Assembly: GCF_946478835.1 (NCBI RefSeq)
Contig: NZ_CAMLDV010000010.1
Location: 1-42,646, forward strand
Length of the DNA: 42,646 nt
Source: an uncultured Bdellovibrio sp.
GTDB lineage: Bacteria > Bdellovibrionota > Bdellovibrionia > Bdellovibrionales > Bdellovibrionaceae
Reading direction: 5' to 3'
How positions within the stretch are numbered: the first letter of the stretch is position 1; the number at the start of each line of letters is the position of its first letter. The notes under the pieces were generated by a model. The model was not told the origin of the DNA. It was given only the letters and a program-made list of their open reading frames with translations, and searched no databases. Both the position numbers and the translations under genes were made by a program. Shown in pieces: positions 16,262 to 25,084 of the stretch.

Positions 16262-19200
16262 GAAAAATCTCATCCACTCATTCTTAGGTCTTTATGCTTT
16301 AACGGCCCTGGCAGCTTGTAACTTGCCAAGCCCTAAAGATAAGAACGACACAGGTTCCAGTGCTGCGACATTCACAGCGCAGGCGATGGCGGATAAATCC
16401 AAAGCTCTTGAAGTTTCTGTTCAAGGGACTTTCGCTTTACCTTCTTCTAAAGTTTTCAATCTTCAAGCCTGCGTAAAAGACGTGGCTTATGATAAAGCGA
16501 TTTCCGGTCATGAGTTCATCATCGAAGAAGTAAATACCAAAGTGACTTCCGATAAAGCCGGCTGCCTGACTTGGGCTGAGCGCGTGAGTTTTAACTTTTT
16601 GGCCGAATCTCAATACATTCGTATCGAAAGACATATCAAAGGAACAGGACTTCACAAAGGTTCGCAAAAGGTGGCGTTCGCCATCAATCCTTGGTCGCAT
16701 GGTGAAAGCCTTGCGCCCGTTTTGAATCCTGATGATGGCAATAACATTCCTCGTTTGGTGGATGACGCTCAAGCGGCAAAGCTTGCTTTGAAAGGTTTTT
16801 CTCAAGACAACCAAATCACTTCACGTCCTTTGTGGGTGGAAGACGGCCGTCTTTTCGTAACAGAACAAAAACTCACTCGCGATGGTGTTGAGCTTCTTGT
16901 TGAAATGCGCCCGAATCCTTCTATCCAACTGACTAAAATGAATGGTGAGATGTTCCTTCGTCCCTTGACGGCGGGATCTTTTAAAGCGCGCTTGAAGCTT
17001 GTTCACATCTATCAACAAGGTGATAAAGAAATTCGTCGTCTTTTGACGGAGACAGCGCCGATGGATGTGAAGATGGATAACGGCAGCTTGGCTGTGAAAT
17101 CCACAATGTCTTTACCTGCAATTCCAACGCGTGGTCAAATCATGTTGGGTCTTGAGTTGCAACCAGTGAACGGTCCGCAAGGTCTTACAAGCTTTGATGG
17201 TATTTACCTTTTGGGTGAATACGACCAAATCAAAGGATCTTCATTCTTAAAACTCAATACTCTGGTGGCGCAAACAAAAGATTTCAAGATTTCTAATTAC
17301 GTGAACGCGACTTTGACTGAAGTGACTCAGAAATCTCAAACAGACCAACAACAAGAAGGCTCCACGACTTCAACAATTGACGCAGAAACTTATCAAAAGC
17401 CAAAAATCGAAGTATCTCAGTTGGAATTCCGCTTCATTCGCGTGGGCCAGGAAAAAACGGCCACTCGCGAAGTGTTTTACAATATCAGAGCTTGTGTGCG
17501 TAACGGTCTTGACCAGAAAAACACACGTGCCCATACATTTAAAATCACAAAATTCCGTCAATCAGAGACGGAAGAAACTTCCAGCGTCAGCGTAAAAACT
17601 GATAACAACTCTTGCCTTAACTGGGATGAAAGCATCACGTTTAAATATTTCGACTGCCAACGCTATCTAAAAGGTTTCGTTCAAATCGAAAACAAAGATT
17701 TAGGTATGAACGAAAAACTTGAGATCATCGTCAATCCTTGGGAATCTCAAGGTGCGGTGGCTCGTGATATGCGCTACGTCGATCCAAGCGAAAAATTGAT
17801 TTTGAGCTGCCAAGAAACTCAGCGCCCGCGCACGCAATTGATCGTGGATGGCTTTAGCTACAACACTCTTTCTTACAACTACAGCGTGGATTCGATGTTG
17901 AATCTGACTGTGACAAAGAAGGTGCAAATGAAGATGGACCCTCGTCTTCTTGTTTATTCAAGCTTGGCAAATGGTCGCGCGGAAGTTGAAAAGCTTCGTG
18001 ACGGTGTTTACTTGCTAAGACTTGCGGTCGTGCAAAACCGCGACTACGACACTTCGAACACTTATGTTACATCTGCGGATAAACTTGTGAATGTTCTGAG
18101 TGGTCAAATCAACACGGACATCACTTTCCAAACCCAAGACTTAAAAGCCTTGGGAAATCGCAACAACATGCTTGTTGAGATCTACCCTATTGATGAAAAC
18201 AAAGTGACTGTCACGAACGGCCAAGTGACTTTGAAAAATGCCAACGACTCTGTAGAGTCTGCGATTGATACTTCAACAGGTCTTGAGACGCCGACTTTTG
18301 TAGGTCCTGTGACTTTGAATATTGATGAGGCGTCTCGCCCTCTTCGCATGTTGGATGCTTCCGGCGTGAGCAGCTTCTTGCTCAACGGAAAAGGCACTAA
18401 TGAAGCCTCTCAAAAATTCGTGGTCAAACAAGTTGTTGAGCAAGGTCTTAAGGTGCAGGCAGAAAAGCGCCAAAGAATTCAAGCTCGCTCTGAAAAAACG
18501 CAATTTGCGAAAGAAAACAATTTGGATTTGATTTCATTGAAGGATGCCGATGCTCAAGCTCCCCTTGTAAAAGCTTTGGTGGGTTCAACGAAACTGAATG
18601 AACGCTTGATCGTGACGAAGGCGGATTTGCAAGACTTCGTGAATAAAGGAACCTTGGCTCCAGCGCTTGCACAAAAGCTGTGTGCCTTCTGGGCTTCTGA
18701 TTACTTGCAAAAGATGTATGCCAATAAAGGTGGCGCGGTAAGCCAACAAGCCGTGATGGGTCTTGGTATGAGCTGCTACAATGCCGTTGCAAAAAATCCT
18801 TCCGCGTTCTTCCAGGTAGAAAAACAGATGATGATTAAAGAACTTGGCGGCTCTCAATTCGTGAAAGGTCTGAACCAAGGTCTTTCTGTGGGAACAAGTT
18901 TTTCAGTAAGCGCTTCTCACTCGACTTCGAAAACTCGCTCGACAAGCATCAGTGCGAAGTTCGGTCTGTCGAAAAAGTTCTTGGATCTTTTCTCTATCGG
19001 CGTGGATTTGGGATACTCAATGTCCTGGGCAACATCGGATTCAAATAGTGCCAGCAACTCTGTGACTGTGAGTGGTTCCACATCGATGACGGTGCAACAA
19101 AACATCTTTAAGGTGCGTGTGAATAAGTACGAGCAATGTGCTGTGGTTCGTCTAAATCCAATTCTTTTCATCAAAGACACAAAGTCTTGGTTCGGTCGCC

Positions 19201-19574
19201 GCGACTACTTAGGTTTCTTAAACCCTCGTTTGACGGAAGAAGAAATGGCGACAGCAACGACACGCGGTTTGATGATCTGCGAAGGCACTGTACGCACAGC
19301 TCCAGTGGATATCACAGAGAATTACTATTTGATTGCCCAGGAATCTAACAGCTCCCAAATGCAAGACAATGGTGACGCTCGCAACAGGAACTTCTTTATC
19401 GCTCTTCGTTCTAAGAATGACTTTAACAGATTCGTCCTTGCGATGAAAGGCAACGCGAAGATGCCGACAACGGCAGAAAAAGAAGAGGACCCACAAGTTC
19501 AAGCTACCAAAATGATGGAGCAGCTTTTCCAAATGTCAGGTCCTGCGTATCCGGGAATGTTTTTAGTGCAATAA
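16248..19574 (+). CDS. giant lipoprotein with internal duplication and Ser/Thr-rich hairpin region
   Basis: The 1108-residue product starts at the ATG inside the barrel gene, opening a lipoprotein signal (LTALAAC, Cys24); the longer frame from 16191 was rejected. Residues 69-150 and 409-500 are copies of each other (shared ACV, a Thr-Asp/Ser-Asp then CL.W.E block, Phe-rich strand and a closing NPW), and similarity seems to continue weakly to about 355 and 710. Residues 882-964 alternate Ser/Thr with other residues in two runs (SFSVSASHSTSKTRSTSIS and SNSASNSVTVSGSTSMTV) around a GLSKKF...GVDLGYSMSW turn. That layout resembles the stem of aerolysin/ETX-type pore-forming proteins. The function is unknown. 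It likely works with the barrel encoded before it. Confidence 0.85.
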   Translation: MLISKKNLIHSFLGLYALTALAACNLPSPKDKNDTGSSAATFTAQAMADKSKALEVSVQGTFALPSSKVFNLQACVKDVAYDKAISGHEFIIEEVNTKVTSDKAGCLTWAERVSFNFLAESQYIRIERHIKGTGLHKGSQKVAFAINPWSHGESLAPVLNPDDGNNIPRLVDDAQAAKLALKGFSQDNQITSRPLWVEDGRLFVTEQKLTRDGVELLVEMRPNPSIQLTKMNGEMFLRPLTAGSFKARLKLVHIYQQGDKEIRRLLTETAPMDVKMDNGSLAVKSTMSLPAIPTRGQIMLGLELQPVNGPQGLTSFDGIYLLGEYDQIKGSSFLKLNTLVAQTKDFKISNYVNATLTEVTQKSQTDQQQEGSTTSTIDAETYQKPKIEVSQLEFRFIRVGQEKTATREVFYNIRACVRNGLDQKNTRAHTFKITKFRQSETEETSSVSVKTDNNSCLNWDESITFKYFDCQRYLKGFVQIENKDLGMNEKLEIIVNPWESQGAVARDMRYVDPSEKLILSCQETQRPRTQLIVDGFSYNTLSYNYSVDSMLNLTVTKKVQMKMDPRLLVYSSLANGRAEVEKLRDGVYLLRLAVVQNRDYDTSNTYVTSADKLVNVLSGQINTDITFQTQDLKALGNRNNMLVEIYPIDENKVTVTNGQVTLKNANDSVESAIDTSTGLETPTFVGPVTLNIDEASRPLRMLDASGVSSFLLNGKGTNEASQKFVVKQVVEQGLKVQAEKRQRIQARSEKTQFAKENNLDLISLKDADAQAPLVKALVGSTKLNERLIVTKADLQDFVNKGTLAPALAQKLCAFWASDYLQKMYANKGGAVSQQAVMGLGMSCYNAVAKNPSAFFQVEKQMMIKELGGSQFVKGLNQGLSVGTSFSVSASHSTSKTRSTSISAKFGLSKKFLDLFSIGVDLGYSMSWATSDSNSASNSVTVSGSTSMTVQQNIFKVRVNKYEQCAVVRLNPILFIKDTKSWFGRRDYLGFLNPRLTEEEMATATTRGLMICEGTVRTAPVDITENYYLIAQESNSSQMQDNGDARNRNFFIALRSKNDFNRFVLAMKGNAKMPTTAEKEEDPQVQATKMMEQLFQMSGPAYPGMFLVQ

Positions 19575-19578
19575 AACT

Positions 19579-20052
19579 TCAGTGGTGATGTTTCTTGTAC
19601 GTCGCCACTAAATCCGCTTGCGCTAAAACATGACCCTTCATGGCTTTTTCCAAATCAGCTTTCGAGGGATTTTCCATGTGCGGAAGAATCGTATCCAAGG
19701 CATAGATTTTATGGTGGTAGTTGTGTCTTCCAATAGGAGGACATGGACCTCGATATCCAACAGCCATCCAGTCATTCACTCCTTCATAGGAACCTTTCGG
19801 TAAACTTGCCACGTCCTCGGGCAAGGAACTCACAGAAGCAGGAATATTAAAAAGCACCCAGTGAACCCACGTTTGTTTTGGAGCTTCTGGATCTGGTGCA
19901 TCGGGATCATCGACAATGATCGCAAAACTTTTTGTACCGGCCGGAGCACCCTTCCAGCGCAGAGGTGGCGATTTGTCGTCGCCTTCACAAGTGTATTTTG
20001 AAGGAATTTCTTCATGAGGTTTAAATGCGGGTGATTCTAACGTGAAAAGCAT
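19579..20052 (-). CDS. YbhB/YbcL-type PEBP (Raf-kinase-inhibitor-like) protein
   Basis: The 157-residue cytoplasmic protein belongs to the phosphatidylethanolamine-binding protein family. The family blocks are present: SPAFKPHEEIPSKYTCEG, the ligand-site DDPDAPD, WVHWVLFNIPA and GYRGPCPPIGRHNYHHKIYALD. The bacterial members bind anionic ligands, but their cellular job is not settled. No signal peptide is visible. The His-rich C terminus (KKHHH) could bind metal. GGGAGG precedes the ATG. It converges on the giant lipoprotein gene, with only 4 bases between the two stops. Confidence 0.93.
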   Translation of the reverse strand: MLFTLESPAFKPHEEIPSKYTCEGDDKSPPLRWKGAPAGTKSFAIIVDDPDAPDPEAPKQTWVHWVLFNIPASVSSLPEDVASLPKGSYEGVNDWMAVGYRGPCPPIGRHNYHHKIYALDTILPHMENPSKADLEKAMKGHVLAQADLVATYKKHHH

Positions 20053-20063
20053 AAGACCTCCCT

Positions 20064-20077
20064 TAAGAATTTTCTTA
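20064..20077 (-). promoter_or_regulatory. small inverted repeat upstream of the PEBP gene
   Basis: TAAGAA and TTCTTA flank two T bases just upstream of the GGGAGG ribosome site of the gene ending at 20052. The position would suit an operator or leader hairpin. The element is short and AT-rich, so chance is possible. Confidence 0.22.
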
Positions 20078-20132
20078 CAGGAGATTTTTTATTTTCTCAG
20101 CTTGTTTTAAAGCACGAGTGCCAGAACACAGA

Positions 20133-20873
20133 TTATTTTTTTAACAGAGTTTCGCGCAAAAATTCAATGCCACGCACACCGAACCACGAATAGGATTCGC
20201 CATTCACAATGGCACCTTCAATGCCCAGGTCTTTGAGTTCGCCGATTTTTTTGTGAAATGGAAATGGTTCTGACGAAAACAAGAAGAACGTGTCTTTCAT
20301 TTCCTCTATCTCGACAACTGGATACTTCTCTCCTTCAGGATACTCGACGAGTTTTGCGCCTAATTTTTCTAGAACAGAGCCGATGTAAGTTTCACGACTG
20401 ACACTCATCCACGGTTTTTTCCAAATCATGTAAGCGACTTGTTTATATTCTTGTGACGGCGCTTTCACCCATTCCATGAACGCGGGAATTTTTTGATAAT
20501 CCCACTGCGGCACGGGAGCCTCTAAAATATCCAGACAATCGACAGAAAGTTCCATGAGTTGCGGATTTTTAAAATGTTCTCCCAAGCGTGCTAATTCTGT
20601 CTGTAGACTTTGTAACGAAGAAACATGTGTCGCCAAATAAGGAACAGGACATTCCTCGGCCATTTCCAGCGGATTTTCCTCTTCATCCAGAAGAACCAAA
20701 TCCGGTTTTAAATCGACAACCAAATCCCAAGAAACTTCTTTGGTGCCGCCGACAATAGGAATATTCGTGATCATTTTCGGAGGATGAATACAAAAACGCG
20801 TGCGTCCAACAACTTGCACACCCGCTTTTAATAGCGTCTCGGTCCAAGAAGGGACCATACTTACCACTCGCAT
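20133..20873 (-). CDS. BtuF-fold helical-backbone binding protein without signal peptide
   Basis: The 246-residue product starts at the ATG preceded by GGAGG with 6 bases spacing; a start 48 bases upstream has no ribosome site. It matches the cobalamin/iron-siderophore binding fold: MRVVSMVPSWTETLLKAG at the N terminus, VVGRTRFCIHP, IPIVGGTKEVSWDLVVDLKPDLVLLD, and IGSVLEKLGAKL. The N-terminal strand starts at once, with no signal peptide, so the protein should be cytoplasmic. That is unusual for BtuF but known for short BtuF-like proteins of unknown role. No transporter genes are adjacent. Corrinoid or another metal-chelate ligand is inferred from the fold only. Confidence 0.85.
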   Translation of the reverse strand: MRVVSMVPSWTETLLKAGVQVVGRTRFCIHPPKMITNIPIVGGTKEVSWDLVVDLKPDLVLLDEEENPLEMAEECPVPYLATHVSSLQSLQTELARLGEHFKNPQLMELSVDCLDILEAPVPQWDYQKIPAFMEWVKAPSQEYKQVAYMIWKKPWMSVSRETYIGSVLEKLGAKLVEYPEGEKYPVVEIEEMKDTFFLFSSEPFPFHKKIGELKDLGIEGAIVNGESYSWFGVRGIEFLRETLLKK

Positions 20874-20925
20874 TATTATCCTCCAAATCTGAAGATTACC
20901 CAGTGAGCCAAGCGGAGTCAAAAGC

Positions 20926-20957
20926 TTGACCGTCCGTGGTGCCCGGCACAGTATAGC
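20926..20957 (+). promoter_or_regulatory. weak promoter candidate for the 20980 gene
   Basis: TTGACC (20926-20931) and TATAGC (20952-20957) lie upstream of the ATG at 20980 in a divergent intergenic gap. The 20-base spacing is longer than the usual 16-18, so the pairing is doubtful. Confidence 0.28.
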
Positions 20958-20979
20958 CCTCTAACAGTGAGGTTAAATT

Positions 20980-22272
20980 ATGACGCAACTCTTCCCTCTT
21001 CACGAGAAACCCGCATTGAGCCCGTACAAAAAAGGCGACGTTCTTGTGTTATTTGGCGAACTTTTCTCGCGCGGTTACGCAAACGGTTTGGTTGAAGAAG
21101 CCGAACGTCGTGGCATGACGATTGTGCGCGCCACTGTCGGTCGCCGTGAAAAAGACGGATCTCTTCGTGCTTTGACAGCGGAAGAAACCGCAAACATTCC
21201 CCAACCATTCATCAACGTTCCTCTAGAAGCCGGTTTCGATATGGAGCCCGACTCTAAGGGAGTGACTCCTTGCGATCAGCTTAAAGATATCAAAATGGGA
21301 GAATGGGATCAGGCGACGTTGGATTGGAAGTCCATCGATGAGTCTGAAAAGAACGGCACTATCCGTTTCAGAAAAAACACCGAACTTTTCTTGAAAGAGC
21401 TTGAAAAGCATATCCCAGCAGGCGCTAACGTTTTGTTTGCTCACTTGATGGCCGGTGGTGTTCCCCGCGCGAAAATTTTGATGCCACTTTTGAATCGTGC
21501 GTTTAAAGGAACAGGCGATCGCCATATCCCAACGCAAGCCCTTTTGGATTCCCAAATCGGTCAATTCAGTTTGAGAAACTTTAAAGAAGTGACGGCTGAA
21601 ACATTCCGCCACTTGGTGGACCTTTCAACACCTCTTCGCAAAAAATTGGAAGCGCAAGGCAGCCACGTGTCTTACACAGCTTACGGTTATCACGGAACAG
21701 AAGTGATGATTCGTGGTCAGTACAAATGGCAAACTTACACTTGCTATTTCCAAGGTTGGGCGAAAATGGCCTTGGAACAATATTCTGAAGAATTCGCAAA
21801 ACAAGGTGTGCACTGCTGCGTTTACAACTGCCCCGAGATTTTGACGAACTCAAGTTCTGTGTTTCAAGGTGTTGAAGTATCACTTTATCCTTTGCTTGCA
21901 GCTATTCAAAAAGATGCTGGAGATAAAAAACACGGTGAACAAGTGTTGGCACAATGTAAAGCTCTGCTTAAAGATGATGTTACATTTGATCAGATCATCA
22001 AATTTACCGATGAATACCTCACAAATGATCTGACTTTGGCGTTCTCAAAATACGAGCAATGGCCACAGCATTCTCGCCAAGATCAAATGGAGTACATGCT
22101 AAAAAGCTCGGACTACTTGTTTGACCTTCACAAAGACCAGAAGAATTTGATCACCGCTGTATTAAGCGAAGTGGTCTTTAAATCTTGTGGTTACGTGATG
22201 TTGCATGATTCTTGGAAACCAAAATCTCCAGTTGCATGGATCGGTCACGACCTCGTGGCTCGCTGTATGTAG
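20980..22272 (+). CDS. divergent SDR-like protein (FabMG-type)
   Basis: The 430-residue product opens with GDVLVLFGELFSRGYANGLVEEA, which fits a Rossmann-fold beta-alpha unit like the glycine-rich NAD(P) site of short-chain dehydrogenases, though the Gly pattern is altered. Further on, TCYFQGWAKMALEQYSEEFAKQGVHCCVYNCPEILTNSS mirrors the SDR active-site region: Tyr, six residues, then Lys, and a segment equivalent to the RVNxxxPGxxxT loop. The best guess is an enoyl-ACP reductase-related protein of the type annotated as FabMG. It is far longer than classical SDRs (250), with an insertion at about residues 90-200. GAGG precedes the ATG. It is followed after one base by an RNase Z-like gene, probably in one transcript. 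Substrate unknown. Confidence 0.7.
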   Translation: MTQLFPLHEKPALSPYKKGDVLVLFGELFSRGYANGLVEEAERRGMTIVRATVGRREKDGSLRALTAEETANIPQPFINVPLEAGFDMEPDSKGVTPCDQLKDIKMGEWDQATLDWKSIDESEKNGTIRFRKNTELFLKELEKHIPAGANVLFAHLMAGGVPRAKILMPLLNRAFKGTGDRHIPTQALLDSQIGQFSLRNFKEVTAETFRHLVDLSTPLRKKLEAQGSHVSYTAYGYHGTEVMIRGQYKWQTYTCYFQGWAKMALEQYSEEFAKQGVHCCVYNCPEILTNSSSVFQGVEVSLYPLLAAIQKDAGDKKHGEQVLAQCKALLKDDVTFDQIIKFTDEYLTNDLTLAFSKYEQWPQHSRQDQMEYMLKSSDYLFDLHKDQKNLITAVLSEVVFKSCGYVMLHDSWKPKSPVAWIGHDLVARCM

Positions 22273-22273
22273 T

Positions 22274-23116
22274 ATGTCAGTTCAAGCCGGAGAGAGTTGG
22301 AATTATCAAAAGTATAAATTCTATGGCTTGTCGCTGTCGGGCATTCGCACAGCGATAGCCATGCCGGAACTCTCTTTGAGCTTTGACGTGGCTCAAGGTT
22401 ACCCCTTTCTTTTAAACTTAAAGCATTTCTTTATCAGTCATGGCCATCTTGATCACGCGGCAGGCATTCCGTACATCATCTCGCAAAAAGCCATGACTTC
22501 TCAAGAGCCCGGCAAGTTCTATATGCCGAAGTCCTTAGTGGATCCTCTTGATCAAATCATGAAGCTTTGGGAACAAATCGAAAAGCACCAATACAAGTAT
22601 GATTTTATCGGCGTGCAAAGTGGTGATGAAATTCCTTTGAACGCGCAAACTTATGTTAAGGTTTTCCCGACCCTTCACCGAATTGAATCCTTCGGCTACA
22701 CGGTTTTTGAAACTCATAAAAAACTAAAAAAAGAATACGGCGGTCTTTCAAAAGAGGAAATCGTTGAACTTCGTCGCCAAAACATCGACGTCAATGAGGT
22801 TCATCACACTCCGGTTGTGAGTTTCACTGGGGACACGCAAATTGAGTTTTTAGATAGTTTTGATTGGGTTCGAAAATCTAAAATTCTTTTCTTGGAAGCC
22901 ACTTATCTTGATGAAAAAAAGACTGTCGAACAAGCCCGCCATTGGGGCCACACACATTTAGACGAAATCATTCCACGACTGAAAGATATTGAAAGCGAAC
23001 AGATTGTGTTCATTCACGCCTCCAGCCGCTATTCCGACAAAGAGGCACTTCGCTTAATTCGGGAACGCGTTCCTTCCGAATATCATGAACGCGTGGTGCT
23101 TTTTCCGGGACGCTAG
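22274..23116 (+). CDS. metallo-beta-lactamase-fold hydrolase, RNase Z-like
   Basis: The 280-residue product begins at the ATG one base after the preceding stop; the longer frame inside the upstream gene was rejected. It has the zinc-ligand motif SHGHLDH (55-61) after an FDVAQG segment, a later GDTQ with the bridging Asp, HWGHTHLDE, and FIHASSRYS with a C-terminal His ligand. This set is that of the tRNase Z/ElaC branch, which trims tRNA 3' ends. The flexible arm of bona fide RNase Z is not evident, so another phosphodiesterase activity is possible. It ends exactly at the stop of the convergent gene at 23117. Confidence 0.82.
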   Translation: MSVQAGESWNYQKYKFYGLSLSGIRTAIAMPELSLSFDVAQGYPFLLNLKHFFISHGHLDHAAGIPYIISQKAMTSQEPGKFYMPKSLVDPLDQIMKLWEQIEKHQYKYDFIGVQSGDEIPLNAQTYVKVFPTLHRIESFGYTVFETHKKLKKEYGGLSKEEIVELRRQNIDVNEVHHTPVVSFTGDTQIEFLDSFDWVRKSKILFLEATYLDEKKTVEQARHWGHTHLDEIIPRLKDIESEQIVFIHASSRYSDKEALRLIRERVPSEYHERVVLFPGR

Positions 23117-23830
23117 TTAGAACATATCTCCCAGTTCCAACCAGATCTTACGACTTTTCATTTTCTTATTCTTAAGATACTCAACCCATTCTGAAGAGCT
23201 GCGTTTTTGCCAGTTCTCAGCCAAAGCTGCTGCAAAAATCAAAGGACTGTAACCTTGTCCCAACATATCCTTGGGAGGACGAAGAGCTGTGAGCATTTCC
23301 GGGCCATAAAAACCTGTCGGCATCAAACGGTCTCTTTCTCCGAGCTCGCCGATGATAATGGCGCCGTGGATTTGACCCAAAACAGTGCGGCTCAAAGGCC
23401 CCGAAGCTTCTGATGTTTTTGGAATGCCTGCTGTTCCAACAATCATCAAACCGGAATCAGCTTTTTTATTTAAAGTTTCAATAAGGTCTTTATTGGCCTC
23501 ATTCACTTTCATATTGAAATCAAAAAAGACAAAGCTTGTCCCAACAGGCAAAGACTCAACACGTTCGTGCAAAGCCTCCAGGTCAACAGCGCCTTCTTTT
23601 GTATAAGGAGTGAAGTTAACGATCTCGCAGCTTTTGCAAGGACGGACCTTTTCTTCAAAAACAGGTTTTACCTTCAATTCAAAGTCTTCAGCTTTCTGTT
23701 GGCCAAAATAAATCACTGTCGTTTTTGTCGGAGGCAACGCCGCTTGCGCCCATGTCGCTCCGCAAGAAGCCAAAATTAAAACGGCACCCGCCACAGCTTT
23801 TCTAAAATTCCATAGATTGCACTTAGTCAT
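23117..23830 (-). CDS. exported protein of unknown function
   Basis: The 237-residue product has an N-terminal export signal. LILASC could be a lipobox (Cys23), but cleavage after TWAQA would give a soluble periplasmic protein instead; the sequence does not decide. The mature part has a CKSC pair (residues about 65-68), then TSFVFFDFNMKVN and GLMIVGTAGIPK strands with helices between, suggesting an alpha/beta fold. A C-terminal SPLIFAAALAENW segment recalls the end of subtilase-type domains, but no catalytic triad was found. A GGAGG lies about 14 bases before the ATG, further than usual. It is convergent with the RNase Z-like gene. Confidence 0.75.
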   Translation of the reverse strand: MTKCNLWNFRKAVAGAVLILASCGATWAQAALPPTKTTVIYFGQQKAEDFELKVKPVFEEKVRPCKSCEIVNFTPYTKEGAVDLEALHERVESLPVGTSFVFFDFNMKVNEANKDLIETLNKKADSGLMIVGTAGIPKTSEASGPLSRTVLGQIHGAIIIGELGERDRLMPTGFYGPEMLTALRPPKDMLGQGYSPLIFAAALAENWQKRSSSEWVEYLKNKKMKSRKIWLELGDMF

Positions 23831-23897
23831 ATTTCGAGTTTGCCCTCCCCCTTGGTTTGCTGTCGACTTTTTTAATTATTTATTGAACAATCGACAT

Positions 23898-25040
23898 ATG
23901 GAGTCATGGAGTCAGATTCGCATATTTCATTCAGGAGATGAGTACTTTCACAGTCTCGTCGAAGATATACGCAAAGCTCAGCGTAGTATCACCATCGAAT
24001 CTTATATTTTTGCCATAGATAAACTTACGCAAACTATTTTGGAAGAATTAACCAGAGCGCGCGAGCGCGGCTGCACAGTTAAGATTGTTGTCGATGGTTT
24101 TGGTTCCTACTACTACATTCCGCAACTCGATCGAATGTGTGAAGAGCGCGGCATTGAGTTCCGTGTTTTTCATCCTTTTCCCTACCCTCTTTTGTGGGCA
24201 AGACGTCTTTTTGCAAAGTATTCGTTAAATGCGTCACTCATCATGAAACACATGAATCGTCGCACCCACCGCAAGATCACGATCATTGATGAAAAGCGCG
24301 CTTATTTAGGCAGTTTAAATTTCACACAAGATCATTGTGAAAGTCTTGTTGGAGAAAAAGCCTGGAGAGACACCGGCGTTTATGTTGAAGGCGAAGAGTT
24401 GAGCCGTTTGGTGTTGGCATTTCAAATCAGTTACCTGCGTACGTATGTAAAAAGGCTGCTTTCTTGGGTGTCCCGCTGGAGACTTCGCATGGATGTGCGT
24501 GACAGCTTGCTACGCCTTAACACCACTCAACGCATGCGTCGTCAATTGTATCGTGATCTTTTACGCCGTATTTCTGGAGCGCAGTCGCGACTGTACATTA
24601 CGACGGCTTAGTTCCTGCCCCGCCGGTCTTTGCTATTGGCTCTCTTAAAAGCCGCCCGTCGCGGGGTGGACGTTAAAATCCTTATTCCCGGAAAGTCCGA
24701 TGTGCCCGCAGTAAAATGGGCGGCTTTTAATATCGTCCGCTTTCTTTTACAAAAAAGAATTTCCATTTACGAATATCAGAAGACGATTTTGCATGCGAAG
24801 ACGATGATCATCGATAACGATGTTTTTATCGGCTCTTTCAACCTCAATCACCGCAGTGTTTTGCACGATCTCGAGGTGGAGGTCGTTCTGCGCGATGAGG
24901 CGAGCCTTGCAAACATGCTTCAGCAATGGAGTGTCGATATTAAGAATTCCAAACTGGTTGCCGAGAAAGATTTTGCGGCTCCTTCGTGGCTCGCAAGGAT
25001 TGTCTACAAAATCGCCTTCCGACTGCGTTATATGCTCTAG
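23898..25040 (+). pseudogene. phospholipase D/cardiolipin synthase gene with in-frame amber stop
   Basis: The frame encodes a two-HKD phospholipase D-family protein of about 380 residues, of the cardiolipin synthase type that condenses phosphatidylglycerols at the inner membrane. HKD1 is complete (His124, Lys126, Asp131 in HRKITIID, followed by GSLNF), and HKD2 is complete (His299, Lys301, Asp306 in HAKTMIID, then GSFNLNHRS). Between them, after LYITTA, a TAG at 24609-24611 replaces the aromatic codon expected before FLPRRSLLLALL. The reading frame is the same on both sides, so a single base change explains the break. It may be a real nonsense mutation, a sequencing error or a suppressed codon. 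The ATG at 23898 was chosen because homologous sequence begins there; no strong ribosome site is seen. Confidence 0.82.
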
Positions 25041-25084
25041 TTTTTTACTTTGACCCTGCCCTCTGAATTAGTGATCCTATATGT

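Noticed and set aside
15698..16273. 191-codon minus-strand open frame opposite the barrel gene
   Set aside because: Its composition is that of an antisense frame, while the plus-strand barrel has a signal peptide, a promoter and a coupled downstream gene.
22205..22273. Longer start for the RNase Z-like protein
   Set aside because: It would overlap the previous gene by 68 bases and adds residues unlike the family; the ATG at 22274 follows the stop directly.
24630..25040. Separate phospholipase D-like gene starting after the amber codon
   Set aside because: It continues the same frame and domain, holds only the second HKD motif, and has no ribosome site; it is treated as part of the interrupted gene.
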